Shown here one piece after another: positions 1 through 10,800 of a DNA stretch of 64,000 bases. This DNA comes from Verrucomicrobia bacterium IMCC26134 (GTDB lineage Bacteria > Verrucomicrobiota > Verrucomicrobiia > Opitutales > Opitutaceae). The stretch's first letter is position 1. The number at the start of each line of letters is the position of its first letter. Position numbers and translations under genes: made by a program. The notes beneath the pieces are model-generated. The model was not told the DNA's origin, ran no database searches, and saw only the letters and a program-made list of their open reading frames with translations. The stretch is taken from contig CP011265.1 in NCBI GenBank assembly GCA_000972765.1, forward strand, positions 3,779,001 to 3,843,000. Reading direction: 5' to 3'.

Positions 1-3000
1 CCACTCAACCCGTCCGCCACCGACAACAGCGCAACTCCGGTCGCCCTGACGGGGAACAGCAATCTCGGCCGAATCGGCTTTAACACCTCGACGACCAACA
101 CCGGCAATTGGCTCATCGATAATGTCGTCATCTCCGAGATGCCCGCCGGGGTCTTGCCGCCCGCCTCCGTGGTCACCAGTGCGCTGACCGCCAGCGGACA
201 GGTTGGTAACGCCTTTAGCTACCAGATCACGGCATCAAACACGCCGACTTCTTTCAACGCCACCGGCCTCCCCTCCGGTCTGAGTATCAACACCGCGACC
301 GGAGCCATCACGGGCACGCCCGCCGCCAGCGGGACCTCGAACATCACCCTCTCCGCCACCAATACTGGTGGCACGGGCACGGCGACGTTGGTCTTAACGG
401 TTACCGGGCCTGCTCCGGCGATCACCAGTGCGCTCACCGCGAGTGGTCGTGAGTCCTCGGCCTTCAGCTACCAGATCACCGCGTCGGGATCACCGTCGTC
501 ATTTGGCGCCACGGGTCTGCCGGGCGGGCTGAGCGTCAACACGGGCACCGGAGCCATCACGGGAACACCAGCCGTGGGCACAGCAGGAAGTTGGAATGTC
601 ACGATCTCCGCCACGGCAGGCGGTTCCACCGGCACGGCCACCCTGACACTGACGGTGGCGAGCCGATTCGATGCCTTGAGGACTGCGTGGATGAATACGT
701 TGATCGCAGACGTAACTGGCTCAAAGAGCACCTCCAGCATCAACACCCGGTCTGCCGGTTATCAAGGCACGATGGTTTACACCGTGAGCGCGATCAAAGT
801 CACCAACGGCGGCTCGGGTTACACGACTGTCCCTACCGTAACGATCACGGGAGCCACGGGCAGCGGTGCCACCGCCACGGCGACGATCTCGGCCGGCAAA
901 GTTTCTGCGATCACCGTGAGCAGTGGCGGTTCGGGCTACACCACCACTCCGACCGTGACCCTTAGTGGAGGTGGCGGCACGGGCGTAGTTGCGACGCCAC
1001 TGATTGCCATCTGGAGTGATTTGCCTCTCGCCGCCCAAACGGGGGTGACCGCGGATGTCGCTTCGGGAAACATCGCCGACAGTTTTAAGCGCCTCGAATA
1101 CATGGCGCAGGCTTACGCCATACCCGGTTGTGCGCTCTACCAGAATAGCTCCCTGCTGGCCGCGATCGTAGGCGGGCTGGATTGGATGACCTCGAATGTC
1201 TACACCTCCACCGGCACGCTGTTTGGCAACTGGTATGATTGGGAAGTGGCCGCTCCACAGGCGCTCAACAACGCTACGGTCCTGCTCCTCTCCAACCCCG
1301 CTGCGTTGACCACGACTCAGGTCGCCAACTACGTCAAAGCGGCGTATAATTTCGGGCCCGACAGCGTTAATCAAAAGGACTACTTCTTCTGGGGCGCTCT
1401 GACCGGGGCCAACACCTCGAACGCCGCGCTCACCATGGCGGTTCAGGGTATTTTGCTCGGTAACAACACGGCCACCGTCACCCGTTTCTGGCAAAACACC
1501 GCGGGCCACCCGGTGAATCCACAAACCGACTACGTCATCAGCGGAAGCCTTTTGCTCGATGAGGCCCAGGGTAATCTGAGCGGCAATAACCCCTTCGATT
1601 TCAGCGGACGAAGTGTTTTTACTCCGGTCACGAGTGGAGATGGGTTTTACGAGGACGGTTCCTTTATCTTTCACTACAATATCCCTTACACCGGCCAATA
1701 TGGGCAGGAGTTGATGGAGAATATCTCCATTCTGGTGAAGCTTCTCTACGGTTCGCCGTGGCAAATCACCGACCCGGAGCTATCCAACATCTACGGCTGG
1801 ATCACCGAAAGCTTTGCGCCCTTGATGTATCACGGCGCCATGATGGACATGGTTCGCGGCCGCGCTATCGCTTCGTCTTCTTCCGATGAGTTCAACGTCG
1901 GCGCCAAGGTCATCGCAAACATCCGCTCGGTCGCCAGCTTCGCCCCGTCCGCCACGGCCGCCGTGCTGACCTCCTTTGCGGATTCGCCTCAATTGCCGCC
2001 CGGGCAATATCATTTCCCGAGCATGGATCGTGTCGTCGCATTTCGCGATGGTTTCGGGTTCGGCCTCAGTATGTCATCCACCCGCGTCGGCGGCTACGAG
2101 ATCAACACCACGTCTCCCACCAACCTCAAGGGTTGGTATACCGGCGCGGGCGTGACCTACCTTTATCTTGGCGATAACGACACCCACTACACGGATAATT
2201 ATTGGGCGACGGTCGACTGGTATCACCTCCCCGGGACAACGGCGGAGTTGAACGCCACCCCGGATGATGCGGTCACAGATCAAAACTGGGTCGGCGGTGC
2301 GCAAGTCGACAAGACCTACGGCGTAGCCGGTATGTCCGCTCATCCAGCCGGCACCAACCTGTATGCGAAAAAGTCCTGGTTTATGCTGGACGATGAAATC
2401 GTGTGCCTCGGCGCCGGCATCACGTCCACTTCCGTCGGCAATCAGGTCGATACCACCGTGGAGAATCGCAAGCTCGGCACGATCGGGTCGACCGCGTTCA
2501 ACATCGCGGACACGCAATACGTGCTCAGTTCGCCGACCCCCTGGACCAACCCGGTTACGGTCACGACTGACACCGGCGCGACCTGGTGTGCGTTAGCCGG
2601 TCTCGGCGGGTATTACTTCCCCAACGGAGCCGCCAATTTACAGGCGCAATTTGTCTCGGGTTCCGGGGCATGGACCACCATCAATCCGACCGATTCCGAT
2701 CCCGCGGTTTACACGGATTATTATCTGAAGCTCTGGTTCAATCACGGGGTGACGCCGACCAATGCGAAGTATGCGTATGTCATGCTGCCGAATCGCAGCG
2801 CCAGTAGCGTGAAAGCTTATGCCGCCAATCCGGACGTCTCGATTTTATCAAACACGGAACCCACCGGCACGACCACCGGCATCCAGGCGGTGAAGAGCCA
2901 GGCGCTCGGCGTGGTGGCGGCGAACTTCTGGGCAAAAACCGGCGGTCCCGACAACGGTGGCACGGTGGATTTCATCACGGTGAGCAAGCAGGCTTCGGTC

Positions 3001-4911
3001 ATCGTCAGGGAAAGCTATGACACCATTTCAGTAGGCGTTTCCGATCCCACTCAAAACAGCGCCGGCTCGATCACGGTCACCCTCAGTGGCCGGGCTTCAC
3101 TCGGCACCTTATCCGCCGATCCCGGGGTGACGGTGATAGGCACCAACCCCATCACCCTCAGCGTGAATGTGAACGGCGCAAAGGGGAAGTCGTTTAACGC
3201 TTCATTCCAGGTCGCGCCAAAACCGATCATCAACAGCAACTCGAACATGGTGGCCGCACTGGGCACGGGCTTAAATTATCAAATCACCGTGTCGAACACC
3301 CCGAGTCCCATCAGTTACGGAGCGACGGGGCTACCTCCGGGTCTAAGCATCAACACCAGCACAGGTGTCATCTCCGGATCGCCGATCACGAGCGGAACCT
3401 ATGCGACGACGATCAGCGCCACCAATGCCAATGGCACCGGCTACGCCACTCTGACCACAACGGTGGCCAACGTTGCGACCGATGTATCGTTTACGATCAC
3501 GGCGGCCGGTCTCAGCACCTGGACCTGTCCGGCCAACGTCGCCGCGATTCAAGTGGCTTGCTGGGGCGGCGGTGGTGCAGGCGGCAGCGCCCAGCGCAGC
3601 GGCGGCAGCGGAACCGTTCAATACGGCGGCGGCGGCGCCGGCGGGACCTATGCGATGCTAGAATCCTACACCGTGACACCCGGTAACACTTACTACATCA
3701 ATGTGGGCGCTGGTGGAACCAATAGCTCTTCCACCAATGATACCACGGTGTCGGGCGGCGACTCGTGGCTGAACTTCGCCAACGAACCATCCTCCACGAT
3801 TCTGGCCAAGGGCGGAGCCGGCGGGCAAAGCGCCATCGGAAATACCACCACCACCGCTTACGGAACCGGCGGTCTGGGGACAACGTCAGGCAGCAAGGGC
3901 GACGTGCTTTGGGTCGGAGGTAATGGTGCGAATGGAATCAGCGGTTTCGCCGGCGGCGGCGGCAGCGGCGCCGGTGCCGGAAGTCCAGGCGCCAGCGCGA
4001 CCACGAATGTCGGCGCGACGGCGCCAAGCGGCGGCGGGGCGGGAGGCACGGGGCCCACGTCCGGCTCGGTGAGCGGCGGCGGCGGCTCGGCGCCCGGCGG
4101 CGGCGGCGCCGGCTCCAGAGACTCTAGCGGTATCACCATCACAGCCGGTGCCGGCGGCGCGGGACAGGTTATCATCACGGTAAAAGCGTTTGCCGTGTCC
4201 TCCACGGTTCCAAGCGTTGGTTTACCAACGGCGACGAGTATCACTGAAACCTCCTCCACGCTCGGGGGCAACGTCACCAGTGATGGCGGTGCGAGCATCT
4301 CCACCCGCGGCGTCGTTTACGCGGTCACCGCCACCAATTCCAACCCGCAAGTCGGAGGAACCGCGGTTACGGCGATCGCGGCTACCGGCACCACGGGAGT
4401 GTTTACCAGTTCCGTCTCCGGCCTCGCTCCTGGCACGGCTTACACCTTCGCCGCCTACGCGACCAATGCCAATGGCACCGCTTACAGTGCGACCGGCAGC
4501 TTCACCACCCAAACCTCGGTCGAGAATTGGCGGCAGAGTAATTTCGGAACCACGGCCGCCACCGGAACCGCCGCCGAGTCGTCGGATCCAGATGGCGATG
4601 CGCTCACGAATTCCCAGGAATACACCTTCGGCACATCGCCCAATGTCGTGGATAACGCGGCGCTGCTCACCCTTGCACCCCAAGGAAACGGCGTGGGTTT
4701 TAGTTTCCTTGCCCGTGCCGCCACCGGCGCCGGCTACACCGGACTTACCCGGCATTATGCGGTGGAGAGCAACACCGACCTGACCAACGCCGCAGGTTGG
4801 ACTGCCGTTCCCGGTTTTTCCGATGTGACCGGCACCGGCCAGACTGTGTCGGCCACGCCGACGATCACCGGTTCAAAAACGTTCTTCCGCCTCCGGGCTT
4901 GGTTGCAGTAG
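1..4911 (+). CDS. Secreted multidomain polysaccharide lyase family 8 (hyaluronate/chondroitin lyase-like), 5' end outside window
   Basis: The frame is open to the first base, so the start lies upstream and 1636 residues are visible (codon 1 = base 1). Order seen: end of a beta-sandwich module (1-46), two He_PIG Ig-like domains (about 55-215), PL8 catalytic region (about 222-1075), a third Ig-like domain, a glycine-rich domain (about 1160-1395), an FN3-like domain (about 1400-1500) and a C-terminal module with a DPDGD calcium-loop motif (1510-1636). The PL8 signature NWYDWE is present. His558 and Tyr567 in [12 protein letters not shown] keep the 9-residue spacing of the catalytic His/Tyr of pneumococcal hyaluronate lyase; Asn471 or Asn474 is the candidate Asn. 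PL8 enzymes cleave uronic-acid polymers by beta-elimination, most often hyaluronan or chondroitin. Odd: a GGSGY repeat block (about 259-334) is inserted in the alpha domain. The next gene follows after 30 bases. Confidence 0.88.
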   Translation, partial: PLNPSATDNSATPVALTGNSNLGRIGFNTSTTNTGNWLIDNVVISEMPAGVLPPASVVTSALTASGQVGNAFSYQITASNTPTSFNATGLPSGLSINTATGAITGTPAASGTSNITLSATNTGGTGTATLVLTVTGPAPAITSALTASGRESSAFSYQITASGSPSSFGATGLPGGLSVNTGTGAITGTPAVGTAGSWNVTISATAGGSTGTATLTLTVASRFDALRTAWMNTLIADVTGSKSTSSINTRSAGYQGTMVYTVSAIKVTNGGSGYTTVPTVTITGATGSGATATATISAGKVSAITVSSGGSGYTTTPTVTLSGGGGTGVVATPLIAIWSDLPLAAQTGVTADVASGNIADSFKRLEYMAQAYAIPGCALYQNSSLLAAIVGGLDWMTSNVYTSTGTLFGNWYDWEVAAPQALNNATVLLLSNPAALTTTQVANYVKAAYNFGPDSVNQKDYFFWGALTGANTSNAALTMAVQGILLGNNTATVTRFWQNTAGHPVNPQTDYVISGSLLLDEAQGNLSGNNPFDFSGRSVFTPVTSGDGFYEDGSFIFHYNIPYTGQYGQELMENISILVKLLYGSPWQITDPELSNIYGWITESFAPLMYHGAMMDMVRGRAIASSSSDEFNVGAKVIANIRSVASFAPSATAAVLTSFADSPQLPPGQYHFPSMDRVVAFRDGFGFGLSMSSTRVGGYEINTTSPTNLKGWYTGAGVTYLYLGDNDTHYTDNYWATVDWYHLPGTTAELNATPDDAVTDQNWVGGAQVDKTYGVAGMSAHPAGTNLYAKKSWFMLDDEIVCLGAGITSTSVGNQVDTTVENRKLGTIGSTAFNIADTQYVLSSPTPWTNPVTVTTDTGATWCALAGLGGYYFPNGAANLQAQFVSGSGAWTTINPTDSDPAVYTDYYLKLWFNHGVTPTNAKYAYVMLPNRSASSVKAYAANPDVSILSNTEPTGTTTGIQAVKSQALGVVAANFWAKTGGPDNGGTVDFITVSKQASVIVRESYDTISVGVSDPTQNSAGSITVTLSGRASLGTLSADPGVTVIGTNPITLSVNVNGAKGKSFNASFQVAPKPIINSNSNMVAALGTGLNYQITVSNTPSPISYGATGLPPGLSINTSTGVISGSPITSGTYATTISATNANGTGYATLTTTVANVATDVSFTITAAGLSTWTCPANVAAIQVACWGGGGAGGSAQRSGGSGTVQYGGGGAGGTYAMLESYTVTPGNTYYINVGAGGTNSSSTNDTTVSGGDSWLNFANEPSSTILAKGGAGGQSAIGNTTTTAYGTGGLGTTSGSKGDVLWVGGNGANGISGFAGGGGSGAGAGSPGASATTNVGATAPSGGGAGGTGPTSGSVSGGGGSAPGGGGAGSRDSSGITITAGAGGAGQVIITVKAFAVSSTVPSVGLPTATSITETSSTLGGNVTSDGGASISTRGVVYAVTATNSNPQVGGTAVTAIAATGTTGVFTSSVSGLAPGTAYTFAAYATNANGTAYSATGSFTTQTSVENWRQSNFGTTAATGTAAESSDPDGDALTNSQEYTFGTSPNVVDNAALLTLAPQGNGVGFSFLARAATGAGYTGLTRHYAVESNTDLTNAAGWTAVPGFSDVTGTGQTVSATPTITGSKTFFRLRAWLQ

Positions 4912-4941
4912 GCGATCAAAATCCCGGCGGATACCACCTGC

Positions 4942-7887
4942 ATGAAACATCTCCTCCTGGCCGCTGTTTCATGGTTGGCCCTTGCGGGTTTAGGGTGGGC
5001 GCAGGCACCCAACAGCGCCTGGGTGTATCCGTCGCCGTCGGGTGACTTGCTCTACCAACTCGATGAACGAGGGCAGCGCATTGCGGATTTTTCCGGTTGC
5101 GGCTACCGCTCGGGGTTGGAGCCTTTGCCGAATGTCAGCGCAGTCATCGTCGCTTCGCGTTGGGTTCAGGTTTACCCCGGCGATGGCGACGACACCGCCT
5201 CCATCCAGACCGCGATCAACGCCGTCTCAGCTTTCACTCCCGACGCCAGCGGATGGCGCGGGGTCGTTTTTCTGAACGCGGGCGAATACCAGCTTACCTC
5301 GACGCTTACGATCTCCGCCAGCGGTGTAGTCTTGAAGGGAGCAGGCGCATCGCCGGCCACCGGCACCCGCTTGCGCGCAACCGACCCCCGCCAATACACG
5401 CTTATTCAAGTTTCGGGCAGCGGGAGCCGGGCGGCCGTGAGCGGAACCACACGCAATTTTGTCCAGACTCTCGTCCCGGCTGGCGCGCGCGCCTTTCAGG
5501 TCGATTCCACCACGGGGCTCGCCGTCGGGCATACGGTCATCGTCAAGCGACCGAGCCCCGCGAATTGGATAACGGATATCAACATGGACCTGCTCGGGCC
5601 GGGCAGCGGCGGGGATGCCTCGGATATTCCCTGGGCGGCTGATTCCAAGAATCTTAATTTTGACCGCGTGATCACCCGTATCGAGGGCAAGTGGATCACG
5701 GTGGATGCGCCCCTTCCCCAGACCTTCGAGTCAAAATACGGCGGCGGTCAAATCTGGCGTTACACCTGGACCGGCCGCATCGAGCAGGTCGGCATCGAGG
5801 ATCTGTATGGTTTTTCTGATTACGCTTCTGCGACGGACGAGGCCCACGCCTGGACCTTTATCGAACTGGATGCCCTGCAAAACGGCTGGGTGCGCAATAT
5901 CACCGCACAGTATTTCGGTTACTCTGCCGTGCTTACGGGAACGGGTTCGAAGTGGATCACGGTCGCCGACTCGCAGTGTCTGGACCCGATATCGATCATC
6001 ACCGGTTCACGGCGCTACTCCTTCAATAACGACGACGCCGAGCAGTGCCTCTTCCTGAACGACTATGCGAGAGAGGGCCGGCATGACTTTGTATTCGGTT
6101 CGCTGGTTCGCGGCCCCAACGCCTTCGTCCATTGCACGGCCGAGAACACCTACGCCGATTCCGGTCCGCATCATCGTTGGACGGTCGGAGCGCTGTTCGA
6201 CGGCATTTCCGAGCTCGATGGCGAAATTAATATCCAGAACCGAGGCAACCTCGGCACCGGTCATGGCTGGGCCGGCGCCTACTCGGCGGTGTGGAATTCC
6301 AAGGCCGCAGATTTCCGGGTGCGCAACCCGCCCGGCGCGCGCAATTGGTTGGTTGGCTCGGTCGGTGGGATCCTTGCGAGTGGTAATCCCGTGGGAGCCG
6401 ACCCCGAGGGCACCTATGACAGCAGCGGCCCCACCGGGCTCGCGGTGTATCCGCGCAGTCTCTATTACGGACAGTTTCAGCAACGCATGAAGTGGCCTCG
6501 TTCCGAGTTTCGCGAGTATTGGCTCGGTGATATCGACCAGCATGTGGGCACGGGCGGGGTAGGTGAGTCAGTGAACTGCAACGCCACCTGGCTCGCCCAG
6601 GTTGAGGCATTGGATGCCGCGCCCGCATCTTCGCGCTTCGACGATCTGACCGCCGGGCGACACACCGCATTCACCTTCGATTTCATACTCGATCCGGGCG
6701 ACACGGTGGTCGCCGCTTCGTTGACAGTGGGACTGCGCGCCACCGGCTCCGGATCGGCCACCGACGTGATCCGGCTGGATGGCACCGGCAATGCCGTTAC
6801 CTACGCCGCTCTTGGTTGGACGCCTCTTTCCAACACCGTCTCGATTTCGCGCACCATGGCGGTTGACGCGGGCTTGTTGGCTGATGGCCGTCTCAATGTG
6901 GCGTTCGGGACTGATAGTGCCGTTGATTACGCGGTATTGCACCTTCAGGTCAGCAAGTCCGGCTCTATCGTCCGCACGGTCACCCTCGCACCCGAGGCAG
7001 ACGCTTACGTCCGGGGCGGCACCGCCTACGAGTCCACCAATTTTGGCACCACCACGACGCTCCCGACCAAGGACCTTACGGTGAGCAGCGTAAACCGTTT
7101 GTCTTATCTGCGGTGGGATCTCTCGGGCGTCACCGGTTCTATCGTCCAGGCGAAGATCCGTCTCGCCGGCACCAGCGCCAACCTCACCGGCATAGAAAAC
7201 GCCGCCGCACCGGTCGAAGACGACACCTGGGGTGAATCGACGATTACGTTTCTTAACAAACCGGTATCCGGAAAACTCATCGCGCAGTGGTTGCCGGTCA
7301 GCGGCCAGCCGGTGGAGTTCAGCGTGGCTCCACAGGTTGCGGCCGCACTGCTCGATAACCGCAAGCTGTCGATCAGCGTATTTTCCACCGGTGACTATGG
7401 CTCTTCCGGCAACATCTCTTATGCATCCCGTGAAAATGCGACCATCGCCGACCGGCCGCAGTTGATCCTTACGCTTGCCGATGTGGTCGAGACCATCGCT
7501 ACCTGGAGACAGGCTTGGTTTGGCACCGCTACGAGTGCGGGCGCCGCCGCCGATGCCGCTGATCCTGATGGCGACGGACTCAGTAACGCTGCCGAGTATG
7601 TTTTTGGCAGCTCACCGATGTCGGCGGATTTGGTTTCGCCGCTTGCTCTTGCTGGTAACGGCGCGGGTTTGGTTCTCAGTTTCAACGCCCGCCAGGCCGC
7701 CGGAGTTGGCTATGCCGGCCTTGTGCGCACCTATACCTTGGAGACGGCCTCCGATCTCGGGCTTGCCACCCCCTGGAGCCCGGTCGCGGGCTTCTCCAAT
7801 ATCTCTGGCGCCAACCAAATTGTTACCGTGACGCAACCATCACCCGCTGGAAAAGTCTTCTACCGCCTCAAGGCATCCCTTCAATGA
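4942..7887 (+). CDS. Secreted right-handed beta-helix protein (Pectate_lyase_3 type) with CBM96-like domain
   Basis: The protein has 981 residues. A signal peptide covers about residues 1-20 and ends in GWAQA. A Pectate_lyase_3-like segment starts near residue 74 (GDGDDTASIQTAINAV) and the beta-helix continues to about 560. It shares local patterns with the protein at 13228 (IEQVGIEDLYGF; YPRSLYYGQ against PESLYEAQ), so the two are probably distant relatives in the DUF4955/PL29-like group. Residues about 680-845 resemble CBM96 (formerly the DNRLRE domain: ADAYVRGG, then SYLRWDLSG), a fold found on alginate-binding and other lyase-linked proteins. Residues 850-981 are the calcium-loop C-terminal module shared with the neighbours. 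It lies 30 bases after the PL8 gene and overlaps the next start by 4 bases, so the three are probably co-transcribed. The lyase activity is inferred from fold and context; I recognise no catalytic residues. Confidence 0.75.
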   Translation: MKHLLLAAVSWLALAGLGWAQAPNSAWVYPSPSGDLLYQLDERGQRIADFSGCGYRSGLEPLPNVSAVIVASRWVQVYPGDGDDTASIQTAINAVSAFTPDASGWRGVVFLNAGEYQLTSTLTISASGVVLKGAGASPATGTRLRATDPRQYTLIQVSGSGSRAAVSGTTRNFVQTLVPAGARAFQVDSTTGLAVGHTVIVKRPSPANWITDINMDLLGPGSGGDASDIPWAADSKNLNFDRVITRIEGKWITVDAPLPQTFESKYGGGQIWRYTWTGRIEQVGIEDLYGFSDYASATDEAHAWTFIELDALQNGWVRNITAQYFGYSAVLTGTGSKWITVADSQCLDPISIITGSRRYSFNNDDAEQCLFLNDYAREGRHDFVFGSLVRGPNAFVHCTAENTYADSGPHHRWTVGALFDGISELDGEINIQNRGNLGTGHGWAGAYSAVWNSKAADFRVRNPPGARNWLVGSVGGILASGNPVGADPEGTYDSSGPTGLAVYPRSLYYGQFQQRMKWPRSEFREYWLGDIDQHVGTGGVGESVNCNATWLAQVEALDAAPASSRFDDLTAGRHTAFTFDFILDPGDTVVAASLTVGLRATGSGSATDVIRLDGTGNAVTYAALGWTPLSNTVSISRTMAVDAGLLADGRLNVAFGTDSAVDYAVLHLQVSKSGSIVRTVTLAPEADAYVRGGTAYESTNFGTTTTLPTKDLTVSSVNRLSYLRWDLSGVTGSIVQAKIRLAGTSANLTGIENAAAPVEDDTWGESTITFLNKPVSGKLIAQWLPVSGQPVEFSVAPQVAAALLDNRKLSISVFSTGDYGSSGNISYASRENATIADRPQLILTLADVVETIATWRQAWFGTATSAGAAADAADPDGDGLSNAAEYVFGSSPMSADLVSPLALAGNGAGLVLSFNARQAAGVGYAGLVRTYTLETASDLGLATPWSPVAGFSNISGANQIVTVTQPSPAGKVFYRLKASLQ

Positions 7888-10800
7888 AGCGACTCCAATC
7901 ACTACGCACTCCGGCCTTCGCGGTTCTTGTATTGCTCGGATTCTTCAGCGCCCGTGCGGCGAATTATTACGTCGATACCGCCGCGCAATTTAACGCGGCC
8001 GTGGATAAAAACGGCGCGAGTTTCGCGACGCTTTCAACGGGTGATCGGGTTTATCTAAAAGGTGGAAATTGGGAGGGGCTGCAGCGCACGCTCACCGGTT
8101 CGATGACGGATGCCGAAGCGCAGGCTAATCCTGCCGTCGTTTACGCCTGTGATGCGAATTATGTGCCTGCAGTCGGTGGCGTCATCGTCGACGGCCTCTC
8201 ACAGATTCAATTGGCCGGCTGCGGCATCACCTTTGCCGGCGTCACCTTCAGCCCGAAGAGCGGGATGTTAAAGGCGGGCGATTACACCGATTATTCCGGA
8301 AACGATAGCACGGCGTATATTTTCAACATGCCGGCACAGTCCCGTTACATGACGCTTTCGCACATCAAATTCGATCACTGCGGCGACGAAAACACCGACT
8401 ACGCCAACAACGATCACTACGGCGCCTGGGTATTGGTCTATGGCTATCGGCACACCGTCCAATATTGCGAAGTTGAGGGACGGAGCTTCGATCCGACCGA
8501 CTACCTCATCACGGATCCGGCATTCTACACTCGTCGCAAATCCATCCGCCAAGCTACATTTGTCATCTACAAGAGTGACAACGATACGACTGAGTGGGGT
8601 TATCATACGATTCGCAGAAATTATTTCGGTGAGCGCCTGGTGCCGGCCAGCAGCGACCCTCGCCTCTATGCACCTGCTGACGGTTCGCTGATTGCGGACG
8701 CTTCCAATGGATGGGAGACGATCCGAATTGGTAACGGCTCTCTCGTCAGCGTGGATTTGAACACGACCGTCGAGTATAATACATTCTACCACGCCCTCCA
8801 GGCGGTGGGGGGAGGCGTCAGCGAAGACACCGGTGAGCCGGAGATCTGTTCCAACAAGTCCCGGAAAAACACCTACCGCTACAACACCTTCCTCAATTCC
8901 TACGGCCAGCTCTGCCTGCGCAATGGCGATTATGGCGTCGTGCAAGGCAACTACTTCCTCGCCGGCGGCGCCTACGATTCCAAGGGCGCGGTCGTGCTCA
9001 CCGACACGCTTAACACCAAAATGGGCGGGGTGCGCGTCATCGGTTTCGGCCACACCGTCGCGAACAACTACTTCTATAAACTCGGCAGCACGGGTGCCGG
9101 CGCGGCGCTTTGCCTTTACGAGGGTTTCACGGATCCGGGCACGCTCGCCAATCTGATTAATTCCGACGGCAGCACCAACTACGAGACAGCCAATTACTCC
9201 CAGATTATCGGCAATACATTCATCGACTGCAAAGAGATCAACTTGGACTATGACAACGGCGACCCGACGCAGAGCATCTACCCGATTTACGGCACGCAGT
9301 TCGTCAACAACCTGATTTATTACAGTTCCAACATCGGAGCCAGTGGCATCATTGGAAAAAACACCGACTCCCTCGCCAATCACGGCGGCTTGGCTCTAGG
9401 TAATTTCGTTTACTCCTCCAATTCCGGCCAACGGGGCAACGCAGCCACCATGCTCGGCACCAGTGGCAATACCATTACGGGCAGCATCAATCCACTCATG
9501 AGTGCTGCGTATGATGTTCTGATCATACCTTCTTCCAGCAGTCCTCTCATAGGTGCCGCCGCCGCCCTGCCGACGATAACCGACACCACGACCGAGGCAG
9601 CTAACTATGATCTGGCCGGCCATGTGTCCACGTATGGGGCGCTGGATATGCGCGGTCTGATACGCCCCGCCACCGGTCGAGACATTGGCGCCTACGAACG
9701 CGACGCCACCGGCAACGGCGCACGTCCTCTTCGCCGCTACGAGGTGGGCCCTCTCGCCGCCACCTATCCCGGCTACGCGGTCGTGAGTGAGAAATTTGCC
9801 GACGGGACCCGTGACGCGACGGGCGACGGCAATGCGCCGCCTCTTTCGTTGCGGTGGTTTTGCAGCGGAGCGACCTCTAACAATACCACTGTTTCCAGCT
9901 CAAACGGCACCTTCGCTCTTACGGGAACAACGACTTCTCTTTCGACCCGCCAGGCGGTCGCGTATTTCCCCGCCCAGACGCTCGCGATCGGCGATGTGAT
10001 CACCCTTTCATTTCAATTTAGTATCACCGCACCGCTCGATTCCGCGCGCGGTCTGCGCGCCGCGCTTCTCTCCAACGGCACTAATTCGCTCGTTGCCTCC
10101 GATGCCGGGTCCAATCCCACGGCCTACACCGGCACTGGTTACGGCACGTTCATCAACCCCGCCCCGATTGCGGCCAGTCCCGCCGCCATCGTCGAACGCA
10201 GCAACGTGGCCGGCACGATCGTGACCACGCCCATTGGCACGCCCTGGGTGACGGCAAGTTCTGGAGGCGCCCAGCAATCTCTGGTCTCCGGCACCACCTA
10301 CACTGCCACGTTGACCGTGCGCCGCACCAGCGCGACGACGGTGTCCCTCAACACCACCTACACCGGCGGTTCACTCACTCCCGTCAGCGTTTCGACGACT
10401 GATGCCTCCGGGGTTTTCACCTTCGATACCTTGGCTCTAGGCGTCGCTGGCAGCACGGTTGGCTCGATCACCTACAGTAATATCTCCGTCGCCAAGACTA
10501 CGCCGCTTGTGGCCGCTGTCGGCGCGATCAACGGCACGATCAACTCAGCCGTGGATGTGAGCCTATTGCCTTTGGTGAGTTCACTGACGAGCCCCTTCAC
10601 CCCCCTTACCTTCACCGTTTCTACTCCGGTGAATGGCACGGTCGCCTTGTTGGCCGACGGCGTCACCGCGCGATTCACTCCCACCGCCAACTTTGCCGGC
10701 ACCGCGACGTTTGCCTACGCAGTGACGGACGGAACGGATTCCGCATTTTCCACCGTCAGTATCACTTATATGAACTCGCCACCGGGTATAACCGCTATCG

